Assembly (NCBI RefSeq): GCF_902459465.1
Contig: NC_047078.1
Span: 6,286,333-6,350,332 of the forward strand
Source: Asterias rubens
Taxonomy: Eukaryota > Echinodermata > Asteroidea > Forcipulatida > Asteriidae
DNA length: 64,000 bases
Direction: 5' to 3'
In this document: one piece after another, positions 9,752 through 24,700 of the stretch
Numbering within the stretch: position 1 is the stretch's first letter
How the letters are laid out: every line of letters begins with the position of its first letter
The notes under the pieces: model-generated
Told to the model about the DNA's origin: nothing
The model's input: only the letters and a program-made list of their open reading frames with translations
The model's database searches: none
Program-made: the position numbers and the translations under genes

Positions 9752-12700
9752 ATGCAGGAGGTAGCAGACATGTTAAGATATAGATGTAGACGTTGGTCGC
9801 CATGTCGGCATGTTTATCTCACCCTTGCACTTCTGATTAATCTACTTTTTGCAGGTAAATAAATAAAACAAAAATATTTTTATTTTTTTATTTTTTTTAC
9901 AAAAAATTATTAAAAATGTACGTACTTTAAATAGTTTTTAAATTTTCTGGAGCCCAGGGTGGAGGTAAAGAAAGGCCCTGAGAGAAACCCTTGTTGATGG
10001 CACAGGGGCGAACTGTTTCTCTAGAAATTTAGTACGTTACAATCCAAAGCCCATCCTCCTGACTGTACGTGATAGCCGCTCCAGGCGATTGTACAGTAAC
10101 AACCAGGGAAAAGTTTCCATTATGGCGCCACCACTTTTTCATCCGATATGAAATAATATAGGCCTAATATCTACATGTAATTATGTAAAATTTAGTGAAA
10201 AAATTGTGGCACCATACGGAAAGTTATCCACAACCAGAATCAGATCCAGATCCATACGGTATGGATAGGCTTTGGCCCTACTTCTAGGTACTGAGAGAAA
10301 GGCGAACGTTTTACCGGCCTTGCCCTTGTTTTGTCCCCAAACAAATATTTGCAATTCACAACAAACCGCTACACATCCTCCTATTATCCCTCGTGCAATA
10401 ACACACCACAATCTTGTTGCAATAACACAACCCTCCTCCCGACGGCGAATTCGGGAGGAGGGTAACAATATCGCAACTAACCACAATCTCACTTTCAAAT
10501 GTTAATTACAATTTGTATCGTCCAGTACAGGTATTTTTACTTAGCGTTACTTTTCGCTTTTTTGCGGCTTTTCTTGTAGTTGTATAATTAGTAGCCCTAG
10601 AACAGTTTTTAATGTTTTTGATATTCCAATTATTTGACTGTATGCGATGCGAGCATTTGAACTGACCTTTTGGGGATCTATAAAGATTAATTGAATTGAA
10701 TCCCTTCAACAGAAACTTCCAGTCTTCAATTTACAACAGAGCCAGGGAACCACGTAGCAGTCAGAGGGCAACAAACATGGTGGCATTGCTCGGCGCACAG
10801 CGATCAAGCCGTCACATACACATGGCTCCGTGGGAATCAGCCAGTCAACGGCCAGCCGAACTTTGAGGTACTCTCAAACGGCACGCTTCATATAGTAAAT
10901 GTCGGCCAGTTGGAAGTTGGTTCGTACTTGTGCCGCGCCCAGACGGGCGGGGTTATCATCACTAGCAGGGAGGTTGTACTTTCTCTAGCGAGTAAGTTCT
11001 TTAGACCATGTGAACTTTGTTTACAATAAGTGTGACCTCGTACATTCTTTGAGTATTCTGGCAGGCACAAACTGCACAGGTCAATATGGGAAAGTTGACA
11101 TTTTGTGTCATAGTTTCCACATAAATCCAAGAATTATGAAAGTAAAAGCTGTACAAGTTTTGAGATGTGCCCCCTTTCTTCATATCAAAAGTTGATGACA
11201 ATTAGACAGCGCAATCTCCATAAAATATAAGATTTTATGATTTCTTCCATAAGGCTGTGTACCAATCATGCCTGCAGGAAGTCCAGGCTTGGTGGCTCTT
11301 TTGTAAACATGTGATGTCACAGGTCACATCGTCTATTAATGAAATAGGCCACTGAAATAGGCCAGTCACTGGACACAATGGGTAATTACTCGAAATTAAA
11401 TATAGCATAAAAGCTTACTTGGTAATGAGCAACGAAGAGCTGTTATGTGTGAATCTACACTCTCTGAAGTAATGTAGTTTTTGAGAAAGAAATAATTTCT
11501 CACTAAAATATTTTAGTATAAGAAAGACTACAGGCCTGAAGCCTAATTCTCAGGCATCTGAAAGTAAATCAATTTGTGCAACAAGGTTTTTTTTCTTTCA
11601 ATATTCTCTTGCAACTTTGATGACCAATTGAGCCCAAATTTTCACAGAGTTGTTATCTTATGCATATGTTTGGGATACACCAAGTGAGAATACTGGTCTT
11701 TGACAATTACCGAACACAGTGCCTTTATTTAAAAATCTTTTCCTGGCGTCACTGTTTTCTTCACACACAGCCCTCCAAAGCATTTTCCTCACAAGTCCTC
11801 AGAGTCAGAGCGAGAACATCGGAAGTTCCGTTTCCCTTTCCTGCAGCATCGTCAGCAATCCCCAGGCCTCGATATCCTGGCTCTTCAATGGCGGTGATGT
11901 CACTGATGATGCAACGTCAGTTTCCATAACAACAGTAGACTCGGCCACAAGGAGCACATTAAGTATTAGCACACTGGAGCACAAACATGGCGGACAGTAC
12001 CGCTGCCTAGCGACCAATCGTCTCTTGCCAAGTTCTGTTGTATACAGCGGTATTGCCTCGCTGATGCTGATTGGTAAGTTCAGACATCTATTCCACGAGT
12101 GATTTGGTTGAGCAGATCCAATGGAGATAAAGTTTAAAGTTTAAAGTGTCGTCATGTACTGATCTCCTTTAAAGACAGTGGACACTATTGGTAATTACTC
12201 AAAATAATTATTAGCATAAAACCTTACGTGGTATTAATGAGTAATGGGGAGCTGTTGATAGTATACATGTAAAACATTGTGTGAAACGGCTCCCTCTGAA
12301 GTAATGTAGTTTTCCGAGAAAGAAGTAATTTTCCACGAATTTGATTTTGAGACCTCAGAATTAGATTTTGAGGTCTCAAAATCAAGCATCTGAAAGCACA
12401 CAACTTTGTGTGACAAGGGTGTTTTTTCTTTCATTATTGTATCTCGCAACTTTGATGACCAATTGAGCTCAAATTTTCACAGGTTTGTTATTTTATGCAT
12501 TATTGAGATGATACACCAAGTGAGAAGACTGGTCTTTGACAATAACCAATAGTGTCCAGTGTCTTTTAAGGTGGTGGCTCAGAAAAAAATACACTTCATT
12601 TGAATGTGACAATTGTTGTTCAACTCTCTTTCATGAGTATTGAAGTACACTTCTAGGACATGGAACAGCCTTCCCTTAATACAACATCAGACAATCACAT

Positions 12701-15700
12701 ACAATACAGACTTTTAATTTCACTCAAATCTCACCCTGTTTATGAGAGCTTATTGTACAGGGCCATGAGCAATGATCGTTGGAATATATGCCGCCATGTA
12801 TAATATTACCATTGATTGATTGATTGATTTTCCACGGACATTCTCTGTAGGTCGACCAGGATTTACCAGCACTCCATCCCCAGAGATGGTGGCCGTTGGT
12901 GGGACAGTCAGCTTTCACTGTGAGACCACCGGCAGTCCACCAGCCACAATCCAGTGGCTCAACCCAAATGACATTGCTATTCAGGTTTGTAAATAAGTTT
13001 GTGTGTTAAAATAACCTCCCGTCCAGGGAATTTGGCAAACTCCCACAAGGGGATATAAACGGCAAGCTGGCAACAGCCGATCTCTCTTACAAACATTGGT
13101 TTAGCGTCAATGATTATGAACTGCACAAATCAAGAAAATGTGATTCAGTAACTAGACAATAATGCTTTACTGACTTCCATAATTTGATGACTTCCACAAC
13201 TTGCTGACTTCTGCTTGCTGACTTCAACAACTTGCTGACTTCTGCTTGCTGACTTCCACAACTTGCTGACTTCTGCTTGCTGACTTCCACAACTTGCAGA
13301 CTTCTGCTTGCTGACTTCCACAACTTGCTAACACCCAAAACTTAATGCCTTCCAATACTTGCTAACTTCCATAACTTGACGATTTCCACAAATTGCTGAC
13401 TTCTCCAACTTGCTGACTTCCACAACTTCCCCACCAAAGGGTTTCCAAAACATTTACAGATACAAAAATGTCTAGCGGTATATGTAATCCCCTCATTTCT
13501 TTTAACTTTTCAGTACAGGAAAACCTCACAGACAATGATTTACTTTGACAATTTTGTTTTCTCCACACAGAGCAATAGCCGTTTTACATCGACCCAAACA
13601 ACTCTCCGCATCACCAACGTCCAATCAGCAGACGCTGGGTTTTACACTTGCCTGGCCACCAACGAGTGGGGCGAGAACAGAGGGTCTGCGTTGCTGACGG
13701 TAACCCAATCCACACAGCAGGTCGTCTTTACAAGGGTACCAGTTGATCAGTCAGTTACCGTTGGAGGCAGAGTGACTCTTGCGTGTAGTGCCACTGGTAC
13801 TCCGGATCCCGTCATCACATGGAGCAAGGCAAGTCTTTACTTATTTTTAAAAGTCCTTGTCACGTGAGGCAATTTTTACTGGCAACTTGGAGACGACTAA
13901 CTGCAGTGCATGCTACAGGATAGACTGGTCTTCTGTCCTCATCCGCATGGATAAGGACAGGTACTGGTTGAACAGAACCAGTGGTATCATTGTGGGGTGT
14001 CATGGCTGAGTGGTTAAAGATGCTATGTCAGATTTTTGGTCCCAAACATTAAAAAGAAGATTTTTTTGAGAGAATGGTATTTCGAAGAGTATCACCCGCT
14101 CTAACAAATTTTTTTTTTACTTTTAATGGTCAGAAACCATGACAAAAATTTAAAACATTTCTTATAAAACACAAAAGAATTGGTCAAGTGATATATTGTC
14201 GGGATCCCGACAAAAACTAATTTTGAGCACTTTATTTCACTGCTACTAGTAATTGGTGGACTTTTTCGAGCAATGAAAGCTTGTAACGTTCTCGACCCCC
14301 ATCAAAATACCTATTGAATTTTAAATCAAAATTTTTGGGTCAAATCGGCCAAAAATCTGACATAGCATCTTTAAGAGCATCAAATTCAAGTTCTGGTGGT
14401 TAAGTCATCGGATTGAGGATTCGAATCCCAATCATGACACGTGTGTCCTTGAGAAAGATGCTTTCTTATAAATGCTTCTCTTCACCCAGGGGTATAAATG
14501 GGTATTTGGGAGGGTAGAGGTTGATATTGTGTATGAAAAAGTTACTGGATGCAATGGCAGCTCAGGTCTGTATACTCCCCAGGGAGCTGAGAAAGATTGG
14601 CCCAGGGAATGGTGTGTCGTACATGTAAAGCACATTGAGACAATCTTCAGAAATGCACTATATAAGAAATAGTTGTTATTTATATTATCATTATTGCACG
14701 TTTTTTTCCGTCTACATGTCAGATTGGAGGCAGCATCCCCCTGGATAGAATGGAATCACCTGCTCCTGGTTGGCTAAGAATAACTAGCGTCATAGCAACA
14801 GACTCTGGGGTGTACATCTGTACAGCCAGCAACGGGCTGCAAAGTGCCACATCACAAGCACAACTCATTGTACTCGGTGAGTAGTCAATTACGAGAATAA
14901 TATTAATAATAATTTTTATATAGCGCTTAGTACTGGCGATTCCAAGTGCATGAACCTTAAGTTACAAAGGGTGCGTTCGTTTAGCTTCCCTGGGTCATCC
15001 CTGGTCAGCCCGGTGCGTTCGAATAGCTTTTGACGTCATTCCAGGGGCTCACCCAGGTCAGCCCCCAGTGCCCTGCTTGTGGAGTGGGTCACTTGGGGGG
15101 CTGGCCCCAGGTAAACGATGTCACTACGAGAGCGGTGAGTGGTTTTAAGTTTAGCTCTTGTCAGGGGCTCACCCGAGTGAGCACCGCGGGGTAGACGCAG
15201 GGAAGCTAAACGAACGCACCAATTGAGATGAGTCTTTAATAGAGATTTGAATGAGTCAGTAGAGATTGCTCGATGGATTTTGAGAGGGACATTATTCCAT
15301 GGTGATGGTGCTGCTGAGGTCATAGCTTGTTGACCAAATTGAGTCTTGATGTCAACATTCGTATCGCATTCGCAGGAAGTATGAACCAAGCTTCATGTCC
15401 TTCAAAATTTTGAAAATATTTGTTTTGTCTCTTTCGTTTTAGTTCCACCAAGTTTCACAGCATCCCCGGCTGATACCATTGCAAGGGTAGGGGCGTCTAC
15501 TTTCTTCCAATGCAAATCGGATGGGAACCCCACCCCTACCATCACATGGACCACGCCGACTACGAGTACGCTGTTAGCTCCGAGCGGGCTCCACTCCGGG
15601 GTGGAAGTGTCGGCCGATGGAACGCTGACAGTCAGCCCAGTGGATAGGAGACATGCCGGGTCTTATGTCTGCACGGCGACGAACTCAGTGTCAGTTATAA

Positions 15701-18700
15701 GCCAGAGTGCAACGCTTGAAGTGCAGAGTAAGAATTCTGTAATTCCTTTCTTTTGTGAACATGTACATGTAGCTGCTTGTAGGCCAAGAACTTTACTCTT
15801 GAAGGAGCAGAGCAATTTGCCTCTGGTAAGGGGGCACTCTGTGAGGAGAATGTACATTTCCATCAGAACAATTTACAATGTATGTGTCCATATGATCAAT
15901 TTATCCCTCAAACAAATTCTAGTCAATTCAAGTCAACATTTGTTTCATTCTCCTCTTCTAAAGATATAACTAATACCAAATATTACATTAGATCAGCAAA
16001 ATAATGAAATAATATTGAACTTATACTGGGCGCTCTCCAGGACCAGCCTGTTTGAGAGCGCAGTTCATTAAAATTCCAGTAAAAATTTCACACAAGAATA
16101 ATAAGTACAGTAGAAAAGAAAACATCAAAATTTAAACACAGAGGATGGAGGAAAAATAGTTAATCTATGTAACTCAAAATAAAGAGAGGACGTCAGATTA
16201 AGCCAAAAGGCTTGTTGAAGACAGCCTAGACAGACAAACTACAAACAGGGAGGCAAGCAGGTAACCAGAAAACATTTACAAAAAACAGACTGGGTTGCTT
16301 TGAGAGAAACATTTTATAAACTAGCATGAAAGGGTCAAGTGTATATTTTTCTTGCTTAGCACTTTCAAAGGATAGAGATCTGTTTTCATTGATGATTATT
16401 GTGTCGTTCAGGCTCACCGATCATCACGACTTTCCCCGTCGACCAGAGAATCATCGAAGGCTCATCAACTCAAATCTCCTGCAGAGCAGACGCCAATCCG
16501 TCCCCGGCCGTGACGTGGCTGTTCAACGGGGTTGCCATTACCAACGACCCCAAACACAGCGTCTACGGCAACGGTGACCTTACACTGATGAATATTGAGA
16601 AGAATCAAGAAGGGTCGTACAAGTGTCAGGCTCAGAACTTTCTCGGGGTTGAGGAAACGTCGGCATTTGTTGTCGTCCTGGGTAAGGATTTTGGAGAGAA
16701 ATGGCGTAATAATCCAGCACTAATGTTTACAATTATACACAATGGTAAATGTGGCGTGTCGTGGCAGAGCAGATAACACCAGAGGCAATGGTGTTCTTGA
16801 TCAGCTGAGTGTCGGTTCGAGTCCCAGTCATGACACTAGTCACTAGTGTCTTAAATTTGGTTTTATCCTCACAGCGATGTGTGTTAGCACTGTATACTTA
16901 GTATTTTCATAGTTCTGTGATAAAAAATCACAGAGATAAATACTCGGGTGAGATTGAAACCCACGACCTTTGCAATTCTAGAGCAGTGTTTTACCAACTA
17001 GACCAGGCAGGACAGTTTCTTTATTCGATGGGGCTCTCGAATTCCTAAAAAATCTACTCCCTGGTAGTAGAATACATGTGTACATGGTGTAAAGCAAGAC
17101 AAGTTCTCAAAAAGACCATAATCTTTTCTGCTCTACCGGCCAGGCATCGGACTGATGATACCCAAGCCTACATCCGTTTGGGCTGTAAAAGGGGTAACCC
17201 TGTTTCAACCCTAGAAGTAGGTGGCAACGACCTCTGGAAAAAAATAATTGTAGCCCACACCTTCAAGTGGCCTTTAGGCCTTGTGTGTCTGGCGACTTGC
17301 AAAATAAAATTTAAAAAATTTAATATACTTTGTAAGTAGATACACACATGGTGTTACCGCAAACCAAATAAACATTGATACAACTGTACCTCACCAATGC
17401 CTCATATCCAAAAAAATTCCTTTTTGTTTTAAAGTTCCTCCAGATTTTGATGTGTACCCAACCGACCAGACCATAGAGCTTGGTGACTCGGTGCGACTAG
17501 ACTGTGTGGGGACGGGAGACCCTCTGCCTGTCCTGCAATGGCTGAAGGAGGACCAACCTCTGGTGCTAGGTAGGTCTGTCCAAAAAAAAAAAAAAAGGTT
17601 CTACTCTAGAGTAACATGGAGGCCGCGGAGGCCATGGCCGATGTTACCCCATGTCTTGGCCTTAGAGGTTTCCGAAAGACTTTAAGACTTTCCAAGTGTC
17701 CTATGCAAAATTAAAATGGCCTTGCCCTCTCAATTCCAGGCCTGTAAAAGATAATTCATGCTCTTTGAAACGCTGTTAATACTTGGTTTGTTTGTAATTT
17801 TGTTGTTACCGTTTGATTTAAATTTTGTTTTTTTAAAATTTCAGAATCCAACGTTGCAGTACTGAGTAACTTCAGCCTGATGGTGAATGACATCACAAAA
17901 GCCAATCTAGGGAGTTACACATGTGTGGCTACCAGTGAAGCGGGTACCAAGCAGATCTCGGCTCACGTCTGGACGCCTGGTACGTTAAGCTGGGCAGACA
18001 AGAAAAGCGGACTCAAGCCCAGGTCAAAATTCCAGTTGAACCTAGTTAACTGGGGTCAACTGGTTCAACTGGATAGTGATCAAACTCGTCCATTTTCCAT
18101 ATTAACCAACTGGTTTGGACTAGGTTTAACTGTGTTCAACTAGGTTGAAATTATAAACCAGTTGGTCTCTGTCCATTTTCCATATTAAAGCAACTGGTTT
18201 TAACTGTGTTTAACTAGTTTATCAACTGGTTTCAACTAGTTCCAGTTAAACCCAGTTTAACTAGGTTCAACTGGAATTTCGACCTGGGAGCTCTGGTGTT
18301 TCTGTTAAGCAGAGTGTGGGTTTGAGTCTTGGTTGTGACACTAGTGTTCTTAAGCAAGACACTTAACCATTCTTGCTGCATCCTTTGGGATTGGCTGTAA
18401 AGCCGTAGGTTCCGGGTGTTGTGGTAACACACATAAAAGAACATAGTGCACTTATCGCAAATAGAAGGGGTTCGCCCCGGTGTTCGTGGTCTGATTGGCA
18501 GCATATTGCGCCACTGCACATTGTGAGCCATTAAAAAGGTATTGAAATCATACTTCAACACTGTAGCTCCACATACCTTGCAGGATAAAACACTGAGCAC
18601 TTTGATACCCCCCTATAGGGATGTGATAAAGCGCTATATAAGAACCAAGTATTATTATTACTAATTTTAATATCTTTTTCCGCTTTCATAAACCAATTTT

Positions 18701-21700
18701 TTTCCCAGATTTATTTGTTTAATCTCACATGTCTATTTTTGTAGATATACCGTTCTTCAGCGTCCCGCCGACCAACACAACGGCAAACGAGTCCATGTCG
18801 GCAACCATTCCATGCCAAGCCTCGGCCCGCAGAGAACCAACTCTCCGCTGGTACCTCGCTGATGACACTGGTACCCAGGGGGATGAAGTAGGATTAGGGA
18901 CAAATCCAGTAGGGTCAAGAGGGGCGAGGAGTTTCGTTGCGGCAGATGGTGGATTGGTCTTCCCAGCTGTTTTGCGATCAGACGAGGGACTGTATGTGTG
19001 TGTTGCGGACAATGGTATCGGAAGTGTGGACAAGGTGGCGAAGCTACTGGTTAACAGTGAGTTTCCTTAAATTATAACATGGCGTCATGGCCGAGTGGTT
19101 AAGAGCATCAAATTCAAGTATTGTTGTAGAGCGTGGGTTCACATCCTGGTATCGGCACTTGTGTCTAAAAGAAATATACTTAACATGTACCATATTTGCT
19201 TTAAGGGTGTCAAGGCTGAGTGGTCTAGAGCATCGAATTCAAGTTCTGGTGTTTAAGTCATCGGAGTGTGGGTTTGACTCCTAATCATAGCACTTGTGTC
19301 CTTGAGCAAGATACTTTACTACAGGGGTATAAATGGGTACCTGTGAGGGTAAAGGTTGATATTGTGTATGAAAAATAAAAATAAAATGAATTAATTCCTT
19401 TAAACTTAGAATATTATTTAATTCCTATTTTCCATGGTTCTCTATATTCCTTCCCACTCTTTATTGATCAGTTCCTCCCGATGTGATCTCAGTCACAAGT
19501 CCAATCACCGTTCTCGACACAGCCACCCACGTCCTCCTCCAATGCGAGACGACTGGCCGTCCAACGCCAAGTCTAGCCTGGTTCTTACCAAACGGTATGC
19601 TAGTACCCGACGATCCATCCAAGTATAACTCACAGCCTGACAACGGCTACCTTGTCGTTTACCAACCGTCCATTGAGGAACACGATGGAGACTTCACTTG
19701 CGTCGCTGAGAACTTTCTCGGGAATGATAGTGCGGTGGTGACCGTCATAGTTCAAGGTAAGAGTTAGACTGGTGCCCTGTAGTTCAGGCACCGGTCTTAC
19801 GGACCAAATGATTTCATTGGATACAACGATTTCATTGGACAAACAGCTGTGACATAAGCTTTCCATATCTGCATCATGATTGGCTCAAGGTGATGTACAT
19901 GAAGTGACAGCTTGCACATCCGAACGTCTGCAAGCAGCGTACCAGTGCATAATGTTGTGTACACCATGTGTGTAGCCGTCATCTTGAAGTGGTCGGCTTA
20001 CCTTGTAATGTTAGGCAATAACTTTGTTTCCTTTATAATGATTGATGTTTTTTTTTATTAAACAGGCCGTTTCTCCATTACGGGTCATTTTCAGAACATG
20101 ACATAAAAAAAAAAATTGTACCAAAAATGACACAAGTGTGTAAGATACGTTAAAATGAAACCTTGTTGTATGTTCTTTTCAGCCATGTATAAAAAAATAA
20201 TAATAATACCTGCCCCCCCCCCCTCTCTGTTACTCAGTATCACAGAGCCACTCACATATTCAACCGAATCAAGGTCTAATACTTGTTATCCACTCTATCA
20301 CTCAACTATCACGATCACACGCTCGCTCCCTCCTCGCCGCGCACATTACTATCATCTTGCACCTAGAACACATTTTTTAGAACATGGTGAGATTGAGTTT
20401 GGTGTGATGGGGGGGTATTAAGGCTGCATTTCTTTGTTCCTTTAAAATGTTTAAGAAGTTTTGTAAGACATTCTCAATCTTGATTTTGCAGGTGCTCCTA
20501 TCCTAAGTCACCATCTCGCTACAAGAAGCGACAACGCAGTCACCTTACAGTGTTTCACCAAGGGCTCCCCAACACCCACCACCAGATGGATGCGAGATGG
20601 TCAGAACGTCAATAGCGCCCTTGCTGGTCACTTTATCAGGAGCGATGACGCATTGGTCATTCAGGATCTTGGGTTAGCCGAGCAAGGGGTGTATGTGTGC
20701 CTTGTTGAGAACTCGTACGGATCTGTGTCGGCTACATTTAGAGGTATTTAAAAGAAATTAAAAATGTATGCAAGTTCACCCCAAACAAGGCCAAAAGCTA
20801 CTTTTGGTAAAGGGGTTACAAGAAGATAAACTATTTAATGAGGAAAACAAAAACCGGGGGAGTTGAAAGTAGGAAGTGATATTCCTCTTTAAAACAGTGC
20901 AGATTGTAGGATGGAGGGAAACATGTATAGGCAACATGGGCAAGGAGTTCCATAGAGATGCAGTGCCTGAAATAAAGCTGTTGGAATGGCTCGTTTTTTT
21001 TTTACATCTCAGCAAATCAAGAGTGTATGGCTGAGAAGAAGCAGAAAGCCTGGTTTCACGATAGTTATAAATGTTCAAAGTTACTGATACACCAAAAGCA
21101 GACAACAATAATTGAACATTGAGAAATTGTTTTCAATAACAATTGTATTAAACCTTTCTCAAGATAATAATGATACATGTAATGGTGTGTCATGGCCGAG
21201 CAGTTTAGATCATCAAATTCAAGTTCTGGTGGTTTAGTCATCAGGGTGTGGGTTCGAATCCCAGTCGTGACACTTGTGTCCTTGAGCAAGATGCTTTAAC
21301 TATAATTGATTCACTTCACCCAGGGGGTATAAATGGGTACCTGTTATGGTAGAGGTTGACTTTGTGTATAAAAAAGCCTTAGACCGCTACGACAGCACGG
21401 GAGCTGAGAAAGATCACAGGAATGCTATTGTCCCAATGATAAGAACGAGTGATGTTATTGCTATAATATTGGAGTCTTGTATCACACAAGTATAGACCAA
21501 TAAGGTACTCTCCGCGCTGGAACAGAAAAATATATTTAAAGAGAGATTTTGAAGTTTTTTTTTTCCCTTTAGTCCCAGATATTCCTGGTACCCCGCAGGT
21601 CAACGCAATCACCTCGACATCAGTGGATCTATCCTGGTCCCCACCCACACCAAACAGCAATCTGACGGGCATCAGTTACCAGCTACAGTATCTAAGGTTC

Positions 21701-24700
21701 ACAGACTCTGAGTATCGAGACTATCTCGGGAACCTCGGAGAACCGTCCGTTTCAGTGACTGGTCTGGTACCCTATACTGATTACACCTTCAGGGTGCGAG
21801 GTGTGAATGAGATGGGAGCTGGTTCATTTAGTCCAGTGACACCATTGTTATTGACGGCAGAAGGAGCTCCCGGGGAGCCTCGTGACCTTTTAGTGACCCC
21901 TACTGGAGATGTGTTGATTGTGAGATGGACGGAGCCTGAAGCCATTAATGGAAATCCAGGTATGTTTCCTAATAATAAGTAAAAAACTCACTCCGCAGTA
22001 GTTAACGAAGATCCCCTCGATCCACTAAAGCAAAAAACGTAGTCCCGGCCGATTTTTTACCTTCTGCCCAGGTAGTAGTTAAAAAGCAGGACAGTTCTTT
22101 TCAGAATTGAGAAGTCTCCGGACTTCTTAAAAATCTACTCTGTGGTCATAGAATCTAAAACAAGGCAAGTTCTCAAACGCACAAATCTACCTTGCAAGTA
22201 GATACACACATGGTGTTACCGCGGTCAAGTGGTTAGACTGCAGGACTTGCAATTACAAGGTTGTGGGTTCGAATCCCCCAGCTCACCACTGATTGCACAA
22301 TGACTAGAATAAATATTGTCGTTACTGAATCAAAGTTTCTTGATTTGTGTAACTCATAATCATAGATGTTAAAGCAATGTTTGTATGAGAGAGATTGGCT
22401 GTTGCCAGCTTGGTGTTTATATCCCTTTGTGGGAGTTTGCCGAGTTCCCTTGATGGGAAGATCATTCAAACAAACAAACCAAATGTATAAAGGTCATACC
22501 ATTACCCATTCATTGCTTGTTTCTGTTAAGTGTTAGACCTGCAAGGGGCACCAAGGCAATGACCAGGAGCAACGGAGGTAAATACCTCTGTTGCCTCCAT
22601 GGAGTACCAGGCCTGCCTGCCAATCCTTTTATTGGTACTTCGTTATTAATAGACCTAATAATAATAATAATAATAATATAGGTGTTTATATACATGTAGC
22701 GCCTTTAACATAGATCAAAGCGCTGAACAATAAACGAGAACAATCTAAAAAACAAGAAATGAAAAAAAAAAACATGGTTCCCTGATGAGTTTAGGTAATT
22801 TGTTACATTCCTTCGGCCCAGCTAGAGAAAAAGACTTGGAGCCGGCAGATCGAGAAGGCCTGTGCTCACAGAGAAGAGATTTATCAGAGGAGGAACGCAG
22901 ACCTTCTCTGCCAGGGGTATAAGAAGACAATAGATCAGAAAGATAGTTTGGAGCAAGACCCTGGGAGCATGTAGATACATAAAGAAGCAGCTTATTTTAA
23001 CTTATTTTAATCCTAAAGAAGAAAGCCAAAACCAGACACCATTCCTCTTGTTTGTCTTAAATACAGATAACATCGTCTACCAAATTGCATACACGCTCCG
23101 AGATGACCTGTCCGGTGGTCAAGAGATAGTCCTGACCCATGACCACAACGATCTTCCATTCTCTGTGATCATTCCTACGGTCGGACGTAACGCTGAGTAC
23201 TTGATCCGCCTCCGTGCTGGCAACACCGCCCTCGGCGAATGGAGTGACTACGTCAGCATGAGTGTGATGACTCTGATTAATGGTAAAAAGTTAAACCCTT
23301 TCTTTTTATTTACACAAAATAATATTATGTAGTATTTTGTCTGTTCTTCATGGAAGTGTCGTGGCCGAGCGATTAAGAGCACCGAGTTGGTAAAGAGGAA
23401 AAGGATGTTTTATTCTTGACTTTGTACTTCTTTAATGGCGCTCTCCCATAATGAAGATGTGAAACCTTGAAATTTTTGAACATTTTGATATTTTTGCTCA
23501 GGATTAAAGACACACTGGACGTACTGGTAATTGTCAGAGACCAGTCTTCTCACTTGGTGTATCTTAACAATTATGCACAAAATAAAAAAACTGTGAAAAT
23601 TTGAACTCAATTGGTCGTTGAAGTTGCGAGATAATAATGGAAACAAAAACACCCTTGTCACACGAAGTTGTGTGTTTTTAGACGCTTGATTTCGTGATCT
23701 CAAATTCTAATTCTGAGGTCTCAAAATCAAACTCCCGGAAAATTTCTTCTTTCTGGAAATCTACGTTACTTCAGAGGGAGCAGTTTCTCACAATGTTGTA
23801 TACTATCAACAGCTCTCCATTGCTCGTTACCAAGTAAGTTTTTATGCTAACAATTATTTTGAGTAATTACCAATAGTGTCCACTGCCTTTATAATATTGA
23901 CGATTGTTTCTTTATGATTTTTTTCCACCACTAGCACCTGTGAAGAGTGTGACTGGTCTGAAAGCCATAGCTTTCGGATCATCTCAAGTCAAAGTCATGT
24001 GGGACGTAAGTAACATTCATGTTTTTTTTTTAATTCAATGTATAATCAGTGATATCTTTGTGTCAGTGCATTCATCTAATATCTCGTAAAATAGCACTTG
24101 CGTTACACATAAGTTTGAACTTGTCAAACTGTTATACATTGGCAATCACTCTTAAAATTATTCGCAGAATACCCATGGCAAGCATATAGCCATGAAATCC
24201 AACCCTGACTGAGTACCTTTTAATTATGGTCTGGGGGTCGTCCGAGAGTGTCAGGGTTATCCTTTTATTTTATTTACGTGTTTATGTCCCTGTTACTGTA
24301 TATTTGATGTAGTTTTTATTAATCTTTTTATCTTCTCCATTTTTGGAGGTTTTGAGGAAATCAATAAATATAACAAATATTTTGTTCCCACAGCCGGTGA
24401 ACGACACATCGTTGGAACATTACAACATCGCTTTCCGTCAGCTCGACAGCAACATGTCTTATCAAACAGTTCAAGTTACTGGCATCACCACCAGTAACTT
24501 CACCATCATGGGACTACGAGAGAATACCAACTATCGGGTCAAGATGTCCTACAATAATCCGGGGGGTGAAGGACCCTACACCCAAGAAGTCTTGGTGACA
24601 ACTGAACTTGGTAGGTGTTAGGACTTATAATGGCTGATGGTTTGGGCGAGGATAACCTTCAAGATCTTGGTTTATGTGTATAAATGCCTCAACAACACAG

